A DNA stretch of 64,000 nucleotides from Pseudomonas tremae (GTDB lineage: Bacteria; Pseudomonadota; Gammaproteobacteria; Pseudomonadales; Pseudomonadaceae): the NCBI RefSeq assembly GCF_001401155.1, contig NZ_LJRO01000024.1, positions 2,499 through 66,498 of the forward strand, in the 5' to 3' direction. Positions 1 through 8,359 of this stretch are shown here, one piece after another (within the stretch, counting starts at the first letter, position 1; every line of letters starts with the position of its first letter). The notes beneath the pieces were generated by a model. The model was not told where the DNA came from and searched no databases. It saw nothing but the letters and a program-made list of their open reading frames with translations. The position numbers were made by a program, and so were the translations under genes.

Positions 1-1010
1 AGCCAAGGGGAGGGCTCGAAATTGCCAGGGCCACGGTTGCTGATGGTTTTCCAGAGCGTGGGAAGTTGGGATTGCCAGTAGGCGGTAGACATGGTGCCTG
101 GGCCTAATGGATCTTTAATCCCTTTGGTCTTCTGCGCGTCCTGATAGACTTTTCTGAATTTACTCGGTTGCTCCCAGTAGAAAGCCCAAAGCTTGCCTAG
201 ATCGGTATCTTTGTTCTGGTTGTCTTCTGCGTCGTTATTCGCATAAGGACGAATGTAGCGTTCCACCCGGTCCGAGCGAGTAATCAGCAGGCCTGTCATG
301 CTTTCAAATACTGTTGGTACTACTTGAGTATTTTTTTGCAAGCCTGGAGTGCCATGTTCGCGATATAGGTTCCGCGTTACGTCCCCGTCTTCGCTTGCGA
401 TAAGTGCCTCGGGGACTTTCGGATTATCTTCAAAAAAACCAAACAGCCGCTCAATCATACCTTGTGCGTAGTTGGTATTTTCGTCTTCTTGCCAGAGGAA
501 CTGTGTCACGCCTAGCGTCGCTGCATTGCGGCCTGAGTTGATAATACTTGCAGCGCGGTAGGGCTTGTTGTAAGGGTTTGGAGGCCCGAGCGCAAAGACG
601 GGAATTGGCCAGTAAGCTACTGATGGGCTTGCTGCATGCTGAAAGGCCACCCGAGTATTGATATCCGCTGTAGTTTCTCGCGAGCTCAAGGATGGGTTGT
701 AGGCTTTAGAGTCCGACGGAAATATCGATGAGAGATTGTTGTTTTTCTTTACAATTTCTCGCCAGACAGACGATTGATGCCAGTCATTGACAGCTATGCC
801 TACTCCCCTAATTTCCAGAGAATAGTTTCGCTTTTGAGTTGCCTGCTGTTCTGATACTTGTTCTTCCACTTTGGACTTGTAGGCTACCTGTTCGTGTTTT
901 TCATCAGCAACGGCCTTGCCCCACCAGTGTCCGCTGTAACTCAGCAGAACCGCACCTAAAATCCCTGCAATGCCCCGGCGTGCTACCGAATGTATCTCAC
1001 GAAATTCCAT
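1..1010 (-). CDS. Second Tla3-like (DUF2875) protein, N-terminally shortened and partial at the window edge
   Basis: An open frame reads leftward from an ATG at 1010 to the window edge, so its C-terminus is not seen. It begins MEFREIHSVARRGIAG and aligns with the neighbouring full copy from that copy's internal Met44 (codon at 2883). The distance from that Met to window base 1 is 1009 nt in both copies, so there is no net length change. It lacks the first 43 residues of copy 1, including its first membrane segment. Reading upstream in frame reaches a stop (1044-1046) with no other start codon, so the shortening is real in this sequence. An AGGAAA lies just before the ATG. The gene starts 44 nt after the PAAR gene. 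One membrane segment is predicted near residues 10-27. It could be a functional second adaptor or a decaying duplicate. Confidence 0.75.
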   Translation of the reverse strand, partial: MEFREIHSVARRGIAGILGAVLLSYSGHWWGKAVADEKHEQVAYKSKVEEQVSEQQATQKRNYSLEIRGVGIAVNDWHQSSVWREIVKKNNNLSSIFPSDSKAYNPSLSSRETTADINTRVAFQHAASPSVAYWPIPVFALGPPNPYNKPYRAASIINSGRNAATLGVTQFLWQEDENTNYAQGMIERLFGFFEDNPKVPEALIASEDGDVTRNLYREHGTPGLQKNTQVVPTVFESMTGLLITRSDRVERYIRPYANNDAEDNQNKDTDLGKLWAFYWEQPSKFRKVYQDAQKTKGIKDPLGPGTMSTAYWQSQLPTLWKTISNRGPGNFEPSPW

Positions 1011-1054
1011 ATGATTTTCCTGTGCTTCCGTTGCATGACCTGATCACAAAATTC

Positions 1055-1324
1055 CTAGACCACTCGCACATTCATGGCGTGGCTGGCGACACCCTGACAG
1101 CCGCACGCCAGTCGATGGCCGTGCAGCACCACCGGGATGCCGTTGAGCTTTCGGGTGGGGTGGCCTTCGATAAAAGCGAACTCACCGGAATGAAGCGGGC
1201 AGGTGGCCTTGTCGCCCAACACTGCTGGTGGCTTGCCATTGAGGGTGTGAGTGCCCGCCAGTTGGCAGGATATCACTCGGCCACCACTGCTGGTGGCGTC
1301 GCCCAGGCAGACCGGATAGCTCAC
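1055..1324 (-). CDS. PAAR-domain protein (T6SS spike tip)
   Basis: The 89-residue protein starts MSYPVCLGDATSSGGRVISC and has the GD-T-S-GG, G-P-A-VLGD and HPTRKLNGIPVVLHGHRLACGC elements of PAAR tip proteins. Several Cys and His residues are suitable for the zinc site at the point of the cone. PAAR proteins cap the VgrG trimer and can connect effectors to it; that role is from the family. The start is GTG at 1324 and overlaps the stop of the upstream adaptor gene (GTGA), so translation is probably coupled. It is the only PAAR gene in the window and lies between two copies of the adaptor gene. No toxin domain is attached, and the length is normal for a stand-alone PAAR. Confidence 0.88.
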   Translation of the reverse strand: MSYPVCLGDATSSGGRVISCQLAGTHTLNGKPPAVLGDKATCPLHSGEFAFIEGHPTRKLNGIPVVLHGHRLACGCQGVASHAMNVRVV

Positions 1325-3012
1325 TCCGCAGGTGCCCCGCCGGTTGGCGAGCCGAAGGTGAATGGGTCTGCGCCGCGATTCTGGCTGTTTTTCGCCTTGC
1401 GTGTTTCATCGGGCGGGCGAACCATTTGTACGGTCAGGCTGCCGTCGGTGCCTGCGTAGACCACAGCACTGACGCCGCCTTCCTTGTAGCTGGCGATGGT
1501 CGCCAGATTAATCTCGACCAGCGCACCGCTGACCCCGGTATTACCCAGACGGCGACCGATGTCGTAACCCTCTTCGACATTGCCGAGCTCAAGACCGTGG
1601 CCGTCCTTGTTCAGGTCGTGCAGGGCGTTGTTCAGAGCGATTTCGGCTTCCGGGTTGTTGGTGCTGTCGTAGAACACCCGCACAGGTTTCTGACCGTCGG
1701 GCAGGGTGCCCAGTGCTTGAATCCAGGCTGCTTGCAGGGCTTTGGCTTGCAGGGCAGGTTTCAGGCGTTTGCCGTTTTCATCCTGCATGGGCGCCTTGAT
1801 CGGACGATGCAGATAGCCGAGAACCGGCGCAGCGTCGAACTCCTTGACCTGATGCTGATTCCAACGAATCGGCAGCCAAGGGGAGGGCTCGAAGTTGCCA
1901 GGGCCACGGTTGCTGATGGTTTTCCAGAGCGTGGGAAGTTGGGATTGCCAGTAGGCGGTGGACATGGTGCCGGGGGCGTAGGGGGTTTCAACGCCTTTCG
2001 CTTTCTCGGCAGTTTCGTACCAGTCCATAAATGCTTTGTCCCGATCCCAGTAGAAAGCCCAAAGCTTGCCTAGATCGGTATCTTTGCTCTGGTTGTCCTC
2101 TGGCTCGTTTGTCGCATAGGGACGAATATAGCGATCTACCCTGTCGGAACGGGTGACCAGCAGGCCTGTCATGCTCTCGAATACAGTGGGGACTACCTGA
2201 GCATTTTTGGGTAGTCCGGGAGTGCCACGTTTGCGATATATGTTCCGCGTGACGTCCCCGTCCTCGCTTGCGATCAGTGCTTGCGGAACTTTAGGATTAG
2301 CCTCAAAAAACTGAAACAGTCGCTCGATCATGCTTTGTGCGTAGTTGGTGCTCTCATCGTTTTGCCAGAGAAGCTGGGTGACACCTAAGGTCGCTGCATT
2401 CCGGCCGGAGTTGATTAGATTCGCTGCACGGTAGGGCTTTTCGTAAGGGTTCGGAGGGCCTAAAGCAAAGGCTGGAATTGGCCAATAGGCCACCGACTCT
2501 CCTGCGGAATGCTGGAAAGCCACCCGAGTATTAATATCCGCTGTAGTTTCTCGCGAGCTCAAGGATGGGTTGTAGGCTTTAGAGTCCGACGGAAATATTG
2601 ATGAGAAATTGTTGCTTTTTTTAGCAATTTCTCGCCAGACAGACGATTGATGCCAGTCATTGACTGCAAGGCCTAAGCCTCGTATTTCTAGTGAGTATGT
2701 TCGCGCTTGCGCAGCCTGTTGTTCTGCATTTTTGGCAATAATCTCAGATCTATAAGCCGCCAGTTCGTGCTTTTCATTGGCAATAGCTTTGCCCCACCAA
2801 TGCCCACTGTAACTCAGCAGAACTGCACCTAGAATGCCTGCAATACCCCAGCGGGTAACCGAGTTTATGTCACGAAGTTCCATATTGTTTTCCTGTGCGT
2901 TGAGATAGACCAGCAGAACGAAGCCGAGCCATAGCGCGAGCATCACCCCGGTTGTCCAGACATAAGGCTTAAGTTTTGGACGAAGCGTTGATCTTTGTCG
3001 TTTGACTGTCAC
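1321..3012 (-). CDS. tla3: Tla3-like T6SS lipase adaptor (DUF2875), full-length copy
   Basis: 563 residues. Two membrane segments are visible, about residues 18-38 and 54-72, followed by a large soluble region with the DUF2875 features (EIRGLGLAVNDWHQSSVW; LIASEDGDVTRNIYRKRG; LLVTRSDRVDRYIRP). In P. aeruginosa the DUF2875 protein Tla3 brings the lipase Tle3 to VgrG2b; the same job is inferred here from family and position directly after tle3. The start is GTG at 3012, overlapping the tle3 stop (GTGA), and the 3' end overlaps the PAAR start in the same way. A shortened copy lies downstream (1-1010). An alternative or extra role, such as immunity, cannot be excluded because no separate immunity gene is seen. 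Confidence 0.82.
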   Translation of the reverse strand: MTVKRQRSTLRPKLKPYVWTTGVMLALWLGFVLLVYLNAQENNMELRDINSVTRWGIAGILGAVLLSYSGHWWGKAIANEKHELAAYRSEIIAKNAEQQAAQARTYSLEIRGLGLAVNDWHQSSVWREIAKKSNNFSSIFPSDSKAYNPSLSSRETTADINTRVAFQHSAGESVAYWPIPAFALGPPNPYEKPYRAANLINSGRNAATLGVTQLLWQNDESTNYAQSMIERLFQFFEANPKVPQALIASEDGDVTRNIYRKRGTPGLPKNAQVVPTVFESMTGLLVTRSDRVDRYIRPYATNEPEDNQSKDTDLGKLWAFYWDRDKAFMDWYETAEKAKGVETPYAPGTMSTAYWQSQLPTLWKTISNRGPGNFEPSPWLPIRWNQHQVKEFDAAPVLGYLHRPIKAPMQDENGKRLKPALQAKALQAAWIQALGTLPDGQKPVRVFYDSTNNPEAEIALNNALHDLNKDGHGLELGNVEEGYDIGRRLGNTGVSGALVEINLATIASYKEGGVSAVVYAGTDGSLTVQMVRPPDETRKAKNSQNRGADPFTFGSPTGGAPAE

Positions 3013-5057
3013 TGGCTACCTCCGCTTTTCAATGAAGCTTGGACCAAGGGAGGAGGTACCAAAGATACTAAGCTCGCAGGTGGAAAGATTCCTTTTTGAT
3101 AATACTCATGGCAGGCCTTCACGAGTGCCTGAGTTTCAGCGCTAAGATTTTCCCAACCAGGTAATTCAGTGGTGCTAAGAAACTGCCTTACATCCATCTT
3201 CCAATCCGCTATCGCCACCAGCACATCACGCATCGCTGGGTCGTCCAGGCATTTCGCCTGACCAATCGCAATATCCATCGCCGTTACCCAGCGTTGGTTT
3301 TCCGGACTGCGCAACAAGCCCGAGTGATAGCTATTGTCGGCCAGCACATCTGTGCTTTTATCCATGGATTCACGTATTTCGTCCGGGGTTTCTTCTCGTA
3401 GTATGTCGTAACGATCCGTAGGTTTGGGCGCGCCGTCGCCTGTCACTCGTTGTTTACGCATGATGCGGGTTTGTTCACTTGGTGCTTTGCCCAGATTCCA
3501 TTTGGCTAACTCTCGCTCCAGATCTATCGATCCAGTTTGGCTGCGAACGTAATGCCAGTTGAACTTGGCTCTAGGATTGCCCACGGCAGAGGCTTTGTTC
3601 GCATCATCCGGTCTGTCAAGGCCCGATTTGGTTGGAGTGCCCTCTACTTCTTCTCCGCCAAACATAGCGGGGGCGTGTGGTGGATACAGTTGTTCTGCAT
3701 TGATCAGGATCTTATGCCCTTTTTCTATAGGCCCTTTCGAAATGAACCCTGTGATAAAACCACCACCGGGATAACGAGATTCGCCATTGGCGCGCAACAA
3801 GTCATAGCCTGGCGGCTTTCCAACCATGACCGGCATGTCTTCACGGTGCCGTTTGGTCCACATGCGTTGAAAGAAACGCACTGCTTTCAATTCAGCCATT
3901 GGGTTACGATCGCTATTCTCACCATGTGTATCCCACACCCCGTAGGTGCCGATGCCTCTGACGTCATCCAGCGCGACGGTAGTGTCGTCCGGGCAGAAAT
4001 ACAGGTACACCTTGCCGCGGTTATCACGCTCAGGAAATACCGTCAGACCACCTACCTTATCCTTGTTCTTGCGCGTCCCTTGTATTGGTGACCACTGCGG
4101 GCCGCTTCTTCCGCGATAGGTTGCAGGGTTGCTCAGGTCCGACAGCGGCGGCTGGGTATGGGGTGCCTGAGTCACCTGCGCCACGATGCGGGTCAGTGTG
4201 GATAGTGTGTCTTGATCTTTGGGGGTCACTTCCGGGAACAGGCAGTAGGGCGTGTCCACCATGATGATTGTGTCCGCGCAACGATGCCCTCCGTCGACCA
4301 GCAACGCTTGCGCCAGCAGTGTGATTAACGTGCCTTGGCTATGCGCCATGATCGTGATGGTTTCGTCGGGAGATACTCTGCGTATCTCCTTGACCATCAT
4401 GGCGAGCCGGTGAGCGGCCAGCACGTAATAACGCCGATGCGGGTTATCCCCTATAAAATGGGTGTTGGGCAGCGTCTTTCGGGCAATCTTAAGGCGCATG
4501 GTGAGTGGCAGGCCCCTGTCATACATTTCCAGCAGGTTATTGGTGGCATTGACAAAATAACCACCGGCCTTACCAAAATGACGATCCAGGCGATTGCCCT
4601 GTATGTCCTGATACTGGTCGCGCAGTTTGGTCGGGTCGTTGTTCTTGTCTCTACTGATTTCGCTGGGGTCGGCTCGGTATCCCCAATAGAAAGGAATCAG
4701 CAGACTGCGAGTTTTCGGGTCATCTGTATCGCGTTTGTAAAGATTGGTGTCAGGGTCGTCGAGTAGTTGTTTTTCTCGATCTCCCAGCGGTTGCTTGGCT
4801 CTGAGTTTGTCTTTCGCTGCGTAGTACTCAGCCCCATACCGCCCCGCCACCAAATCCGGCCGATCAAGCCGCTCATTAACCCCCTGACACAACCCCTTCT
4901 CCACCGACTCATAAGAAGCCCCCGGATCATTCACACCATGCAGAAAGATCACCACGCCGGGCAGGTCGGCGGGTACTTCCATTTTGCAGGTGGTGTTGAG
5001 GTTGGGGATCAGCCGGGTGTTGCCTTGGGCAACGGCGTATTCATCGGCGCCGTTCAT
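3009..5057 (-). CDS. tle3: T6SS lipase effector of the Tle3 type (alpha/beta hydrolase, DUF3274)
   Basis: 682 residues without a signal peptide. The N-terminal third holds an alpha/beta-hydrolase core: VVIFLHGVNDPGA gives the oxyanion region and ITIMAHSQGTLI gives the GxSxG nucleophile elbow, with the Ser of AHSQG the expected catalytic residue. The C-terminal part matches the DUF3274 / Tle3 class of antibacterial phospholipase effectors, which attack membrane lipids after delivery by T6SS. The ATG at 5057 overlaps the vgrG stop (ATGA), which ties the effector to this VgrG. A Tli3-type immunity gene, found between vgrG and tle3 in P. aeruginosa, is absent from that position here. Activity is inferred from family, not shown. 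Confidence 0.87.
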   Translation of the reverse strand: MNGADEYAVAQGNTRLIPNLNTTCKMEVPADLPGVVIFLHGVNDPGASYESVEKGLCQGVNERLDRPDLVAGRYGAEYYAAKDKLRAKQPLGDREKQLLDDPDTNLYKRDTDDPKTRSLLIPFYWGYRADPSEISRDKNNDPTKLRDQYQDIQGNRLDRHFGKAGGYFVNATNNLLEMYDRGLPLTMRLKIARKTLPNTHFIGDNPHRRYYVLAAHRLAMMVKEIRRVSPDETITIMAHSQGTLITLLAQALLVDGGHRCADTIIMVDTPYCLFPEVTPKDQDTLSTLTRIVAQVTQAPHTQPPLSDLSNPATYRGRSGPQWSPIQGTRKNKDKVGGLTVFPERDNRGKVYLYFCPDDTTVALDDVRGIGTYGVWDTHGENSDRNPMAELKAVRFFQRMWTKRHREDMPVMVGKPPGYDLLRANGESRYPGGGFITGFISKGPIEKGHKILINAEQLYPPHAPAMFGGEEVEGTPTKSGLDRPDDANKASAVGNPRAKFNWHYVRSQTGSIDLERELAKWNLGKAPSEQTRIMRKQRVTGDGAPKPTDRYDILREETPDEIRESMDKSTDVLADNSYHSGLLRSPENQRWVTAMDIAIGQAKCLDDPAMRDVLVAIADWKMDVRQFLSTTELPGWENLSAETQALVKACHEYYQKGIFPPASLVSLVPPPLVQASLKSGGSQ

Positions 5058-7615
5058 TGCGCACCTCCTTTGGGTGCGCCGCTGCGTAATGCCGATACTT
5101 GCGCCTGATGCATCATTTCGCGCTCCACGCGCTCGGTCAGTCCGTCTGCGTTCGTCATTCCTTTCACCAGGCTGCCATCTTCCAGTTTGATTTCATAAGA
5201 ATGGTCCGCCGCTGCCCGCGGGCTTGCTTCGCTGTGGCCAGGGTAGTGGAAGGTGACCTGCTGGGCGGCGGGGTCGCGGCCGAAAGAGGGGATCGACGCG
5301 CTGTCGGTTTTTGGGCCGATCCAGTCGTGTTCGCTGGCGTGCACTGTGACTTTGCCTTGCGAGCCGATCTCGACGCCGCCGCCTATCTTGATGTAACTGC
5401 CATCATCGGCGACCAGGCGAATGGTCGGAGCGGTGATAACCACTTCGCCCTCGACGGCCGAGACGTGCAGGTTTTTCTGGGCATTGAGCGCGATGTCGTC
5501 TTCCTGGGCCTGCACCAGCACCTTGCCGCGGTTGGCGATGGCGCTGATGCCTGCGTCCTGGGCGAAGGCCGACAGCCCTTTGCCTGCTTGCAGGTGCATG
5601 GCTGCGCCGCTGGTCAATTGCAGGTTGTCCTGCGCGGTGGTGTCGTGGTTTTGACCGGCGTAGTGAACCTGCGAGCGCGGTGTGGCGCTGGCGATGCCGG
5701 CTGCTGCGGTCATGGCCAGAACCGGGTCGCCCAGGGAGTTGTTGTCTGGCGCGGGCCATTGATCCAGCGACTGACGCAAGGCTTCGATGCCTTTTACATC
5801 TACCGCCTGCCCACCGCGAGCGGCAGCGGTTTCGCCGAGGGATTTGAACAGCTCTCCGCACTCGGCCAACAGCTTGAGCAGTTCCTCGCGATCCAGTTGC
5901 GAGCCTTTTGCGTCGGTGCGTGCATAGGTGGTCAGCAACATGCCTTGCGCAGCACGTAGCGCAATGGCTGCATCGGTACGCAGCTCTGCACCGTTGCCAC
6001 GTGGCTGAGCGGTGCCGTCGGTGCGTGGGTCGGTCAGCTTACCCAGGTTGAGCGCCGTGGCCTGATGGGTGGTGCCCATGCGTGCGCGCAGCGAACCGGG
6101 TGTGTCATCGAAGAGCAATTCGTTGAAACCACTGCCCTTGTGTTCCTGAGTGCGGATCCCCGACAGCGTGCGATTGCCTGGCAAACCCGATGCCTTGCTG
6201 AAGCGCGGCGGCAAGTTATTGTTGTTGTAGAGCACCGAGGTGACCAGAGGCCGGTCTATGTCGCCTGCCAGAAAGGTCACCAGCACTTCCTGACCGATAC
6301 GCGGCATGAACTGATGACCAAAGCCGCTGCCCGCGCTGGGCATGGCGACCCGCAGCCACGTGGTGCCCTGGGGGAGGCTGTCGCCGCGCTGCCAGTGGAA
6401 CCTGACCTGAATGCGTGCCAGTTCATCGGTGAACACTTCTTCGCCTTGCGGCCCGACCACGATGGCGCTGAGCGGGCCGGGAACGGTTGGACGGGGGATG
6501 GTGATTGGATGACGATAAGGAATCTTCTGGCGAATGCACACGAACTCGTTTGCGTAACCCGCCTTTTCATCGGACAGGTAATTATTACGCCCGTTATGCG
6601 TGACTGATAACAGCAGAAAACTGCGATCTTCCGCAGAGCCCTGGTCGTGATCGAAATGCTGGGTCAGTTCAAACGTATGCCCGGGATACATGGCGCGGCA
6701 GTTGCTGATGCCGGTGAAGGTCTTGCCCTGTACTTCGATGGCTTCGAGACGCTGACGTACCAGACGTTCACCATCGTCGAACGTGCCGTGACTGTAATGA
6801 TCGAGGAAGTCATAGACTTCGTATGAGTCGACATTGCCCTGTTCATTAAGGCTCGGCATGCTCACCGGCAACTGGTTGCGCGGTTGCTTGTAATCGAATG
6901 TCTGGATGGACAGGCGCCCGGGTTGCAGGCTGCGATGGCTACGCCATTCTGTAATCGAGTCCGCTGTCTCGGTAATGGATGCGCTGTGGTAACGGATGCG
7001 TGGCTGTTGGGCCAGTGGTGAAAGGTCCCGCGAGTGATCAAGAATGATCAGGGTGTGCTTTTCTTCGCTGTGCTCGAAATAGAAAAATAATCCTTCATGT
7101 TCCAGCAGCCTCAAGACAAAGGTCAGATCGCTTTCGCGGTACTGCGTGATGTAACTGTGCGGTTTGAGTGGCTGGCTGAGCTGGAACTCGAAGTCGGGCA
7201 AGGCGCCGTAGGCAGCAAATACCGTGCGGATGACTTCTTCGATGGTTTGTTCCTGGAAGATCCGTGAGTCGATGCGCCGGGAGAGCATCCACAGCCAGGG
7301 GCTCAGTGTGGCGCTGTAGCGTGCCAGACCGCCGTCGCTGCCCTGCAGGCTGAACGTGCTGATATAGCCGTTGATGTAGCGCGCCTCGCCCGTTGCCAGC
7401 TCTATCGCCAGTTGAGCCGGCTGGCCGATCTGCGACTTGAGCTGCAGGCCTGCATCGCGGCTGATCATCGACAACTCGAAGCTGAACAGTTCGGAAAGGC
7501 CTTCGGTGCCGGTAAACTTTTCGAGCAGGAGTTCCTGTTCGTTACGGGCGACGGTTGTCAATTTGATCAGGCGACGATTCTGTGGCGCAAATAGCGCTGT
7601 TAGGTCCTTTAACAT
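5054..7615 (-). CDS. vgrG: VgrG / TssI spike protein of a type VI secretion system
   Basis: 853 residues. The N-terminal two thirds is the gp27/gp5-like VgrG core, with hallmarks YRESDLTFVLRLLEHEGLFFYFEH and TTWLRVAMPSAGSGFGHQFMPRIGQEVLVTFLAGDIDRP. A DUF2345 beta-prism follows (about residues 490-790; for example VVITAPTIRLVADDGSYIKIGG). The last ~45 residues form a short tail with YEIKLEDGSLVKGMTNADG that may act as effector or adaptor docking. No catalytic toxin domain is fused. It is the first gene of a tightly overlapping operon (vgrG-tle3-tla3-PAAR-tla3'). A GGAG six bases before the ATG supports the start. No tss structural genes are in the window, so this is an orphan vgrG island relying on a T6SS encoded elsewhere. 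Confidence 0.95.
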   Translation of the reverse strand: MLKDLTALFAPQNRRLIKLTTVARNEQELLLEKFTGTEGLSELFSFELSMISRDAGLQLKSQIGQPAQLAIELATGEARYINGYISTFSLQGSDGGLARYSATLSPWLWMLSRRIDSRIFQEQTIEEVIRTVFAAYGALPDFEFQLSQPLKPHSYITQYRESDLTFVLRLLEHEGLFFYFEHSEEKHTLIILDHSRDLSPLAQQPRIRYHSASITETADSITEWRSHRSLQPGRLSIQTFDYKQPRNQLPVSMPSLNEQGNVDSYEVYDFLDHYSHGTFDDGERLVRQRLEAIEVQGKTFTGISNCRAMYPGHTFELTQHFDHDQGSAEDRSFLLLSVTHNGRNNYLSDEKAGYANEFVCIRQKIPYRHPITIPRPTVPGPLSAIVVGPQGEEVFTDELARIQVRFHWQRGDSLPQGTTWLRVAMPSAGSGFGHQFMPRIGQEVLVTFLAGDIDRPLVTSVLYNNNNLPPRFSKASGLPGNRTLSGIRTQEHKGSGFNELLFDDTPGSLRARMGTTHQATALNLGKLTDPRTDGTAQPRGNGAELRTDAAIALRAAQGMLLTTYARTDAKGSQLDREELLKLLAECGELFKSLGETAAARGGQAVDVKGIEALRQSLDQWPAPDNNSLGDPVLAMTAAAGIASATPRSQVHYAGQNHDTTAQDNLQLTSGAAMHLQAGKGLSAFAQDAGISAIANRGKVLVQAQEDDIALNAQKNLHVSAVEGEVVITAPTIRLVADDGSYIKIGGGVEIGSQGKVTVHASEHDWIGPKTDSASIPSFGRDPAAQQVTFHYPGHSEASPRAAADHSYEIKLEDGSLVKGMTNADGLTERVEREMMHQAQVSALRSGAPKGGAQ

Positions 7616-7900
7616 TGTCGCTCCGGTATTAAAGCTGGCGTCTTTTTCTATTAAGAGCGCTGATACAAAGAGGGGCAGCAGTCTATACGCTTCTGTCTGT
7701 GCTCACACCTTCAAATCACACAGGTGCATTGCCGAAACAAGGTACGGGTAGCGAGAAACAAAAAGTAGTGCAGGGTGCCGAACAAGGTTGTCGGCTGTTT
7801 CACAGGGACCTGTAGTTTCTTTCTTACAAATAAATAGCAGCGTTATAAGGCCTCAGGCAAAAGCAGTCGAATGTTTAGCAGAAGGCTGGCTGAGTGGCGT
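7616..7900. other. Intergenic region upstream of vgrG
   Basis: About 285 bases with no convincing gene on either strand. It must hold the promoter of the leftward vgrG operon. Composition is more AT-rich than the flanking genes. No clear sigma-54 element or repeat was recognised by eye. Confidence 0.5.
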
Positions 7901-7930
7901 AAAAAAGCCCCGACTCGTGCGAGTCGGGGC
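7901..7930 (-). terminator. Rho-independent terminator of the small membrane-protein gene
   Basis: A GC-rich inverted repeat (GCCCCGACTC / GAGTCGGGGC, 4-base loop) is followed on the minus strand by six T residues (the A run at 7901-7906). It lies just downstream of the gene ending at 7942. Confidence 0.85.
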
Positions 7931-7941
7931 GGTTTGTTTTC

Positions 7942-8256
7942 TCAGTGCATTCTCGCCAGCGTAATAATAATAGTGATCGCCGCGAAGGCGGCGCCCAGTA
8001 CGTTGATGAAGAATGCAGTACGTACTTTTTTCGACAGCCTCCACGGTTTGATGGCGAACGCATAAACCAGCAGGAAGATGACGGCGAAGATTTCCACCTG
8101 AGCCAGGATGACGGTCATGCCACCAAATGCGGCTCCGGTCTGGTCCGAGGCACCTTGCGATACATAGAACGTCAGCGCCGCGTAAATAATCGGTAGCCAG
8201 ATACCCAGGCTTATAAGGATCAGTGGAACGGGGCTTCGTTTGTTTTCGGTGTTCAC
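7942..8256 (-). CDS. Small three-helix inner-membrane protein, unknown function
   Basis: 104 residues from a GTG start (MNTENKRSPVPLILISLG). AAGGA lies 6 nt upstream of this GTG, so it is preferred over the in-frame ATG at 8295. Three hydrophobic segments are visible, about residues 10-29, 45-65 and 79-101, joined by a basic loop (KPWRLSKKVR). It is not confidently assigned to a named family. It lies 103 bases downstream of ampG on the same strand and may be co-transcribed with it. A strong terminator follows. Confidence 0.7.
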   Translation of the reverse strand: MNTENKRSPVPLILISLGIWLPIIYAALTFYVSQGASDQTGAAFGGMTVILAQVEIFAVIFLLVYAFAIKPWRLSKKVRTAFFINVLGAAFAAITIIITLARMH

Positions 8257-8359
8257 GTTGGTTCCTTGTAATGAGCATTCCGATTGGACTCGCATCCGAG
8301 CCTGTTTTTAACGCAGCAGCACCGAGCGCAGCCACTTTCGTACAGAGCCTAGCCAGCAA

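Noticed and set aside
839..1459. Long plus-strand frame across the PAAR gene
   Set aside because: It is antisense to the adaptor and PAAR genes, which have recognised families and coupled starts; the plus frame has no recognisable content.
1..7615. Prophage or tail-derived pyocin remnant
   Set aside because: VgrG and PAAR resemble phage parts, but the lipase, the DUF2875 adaptor and the absence of other phage genes show a T6SS effector island.
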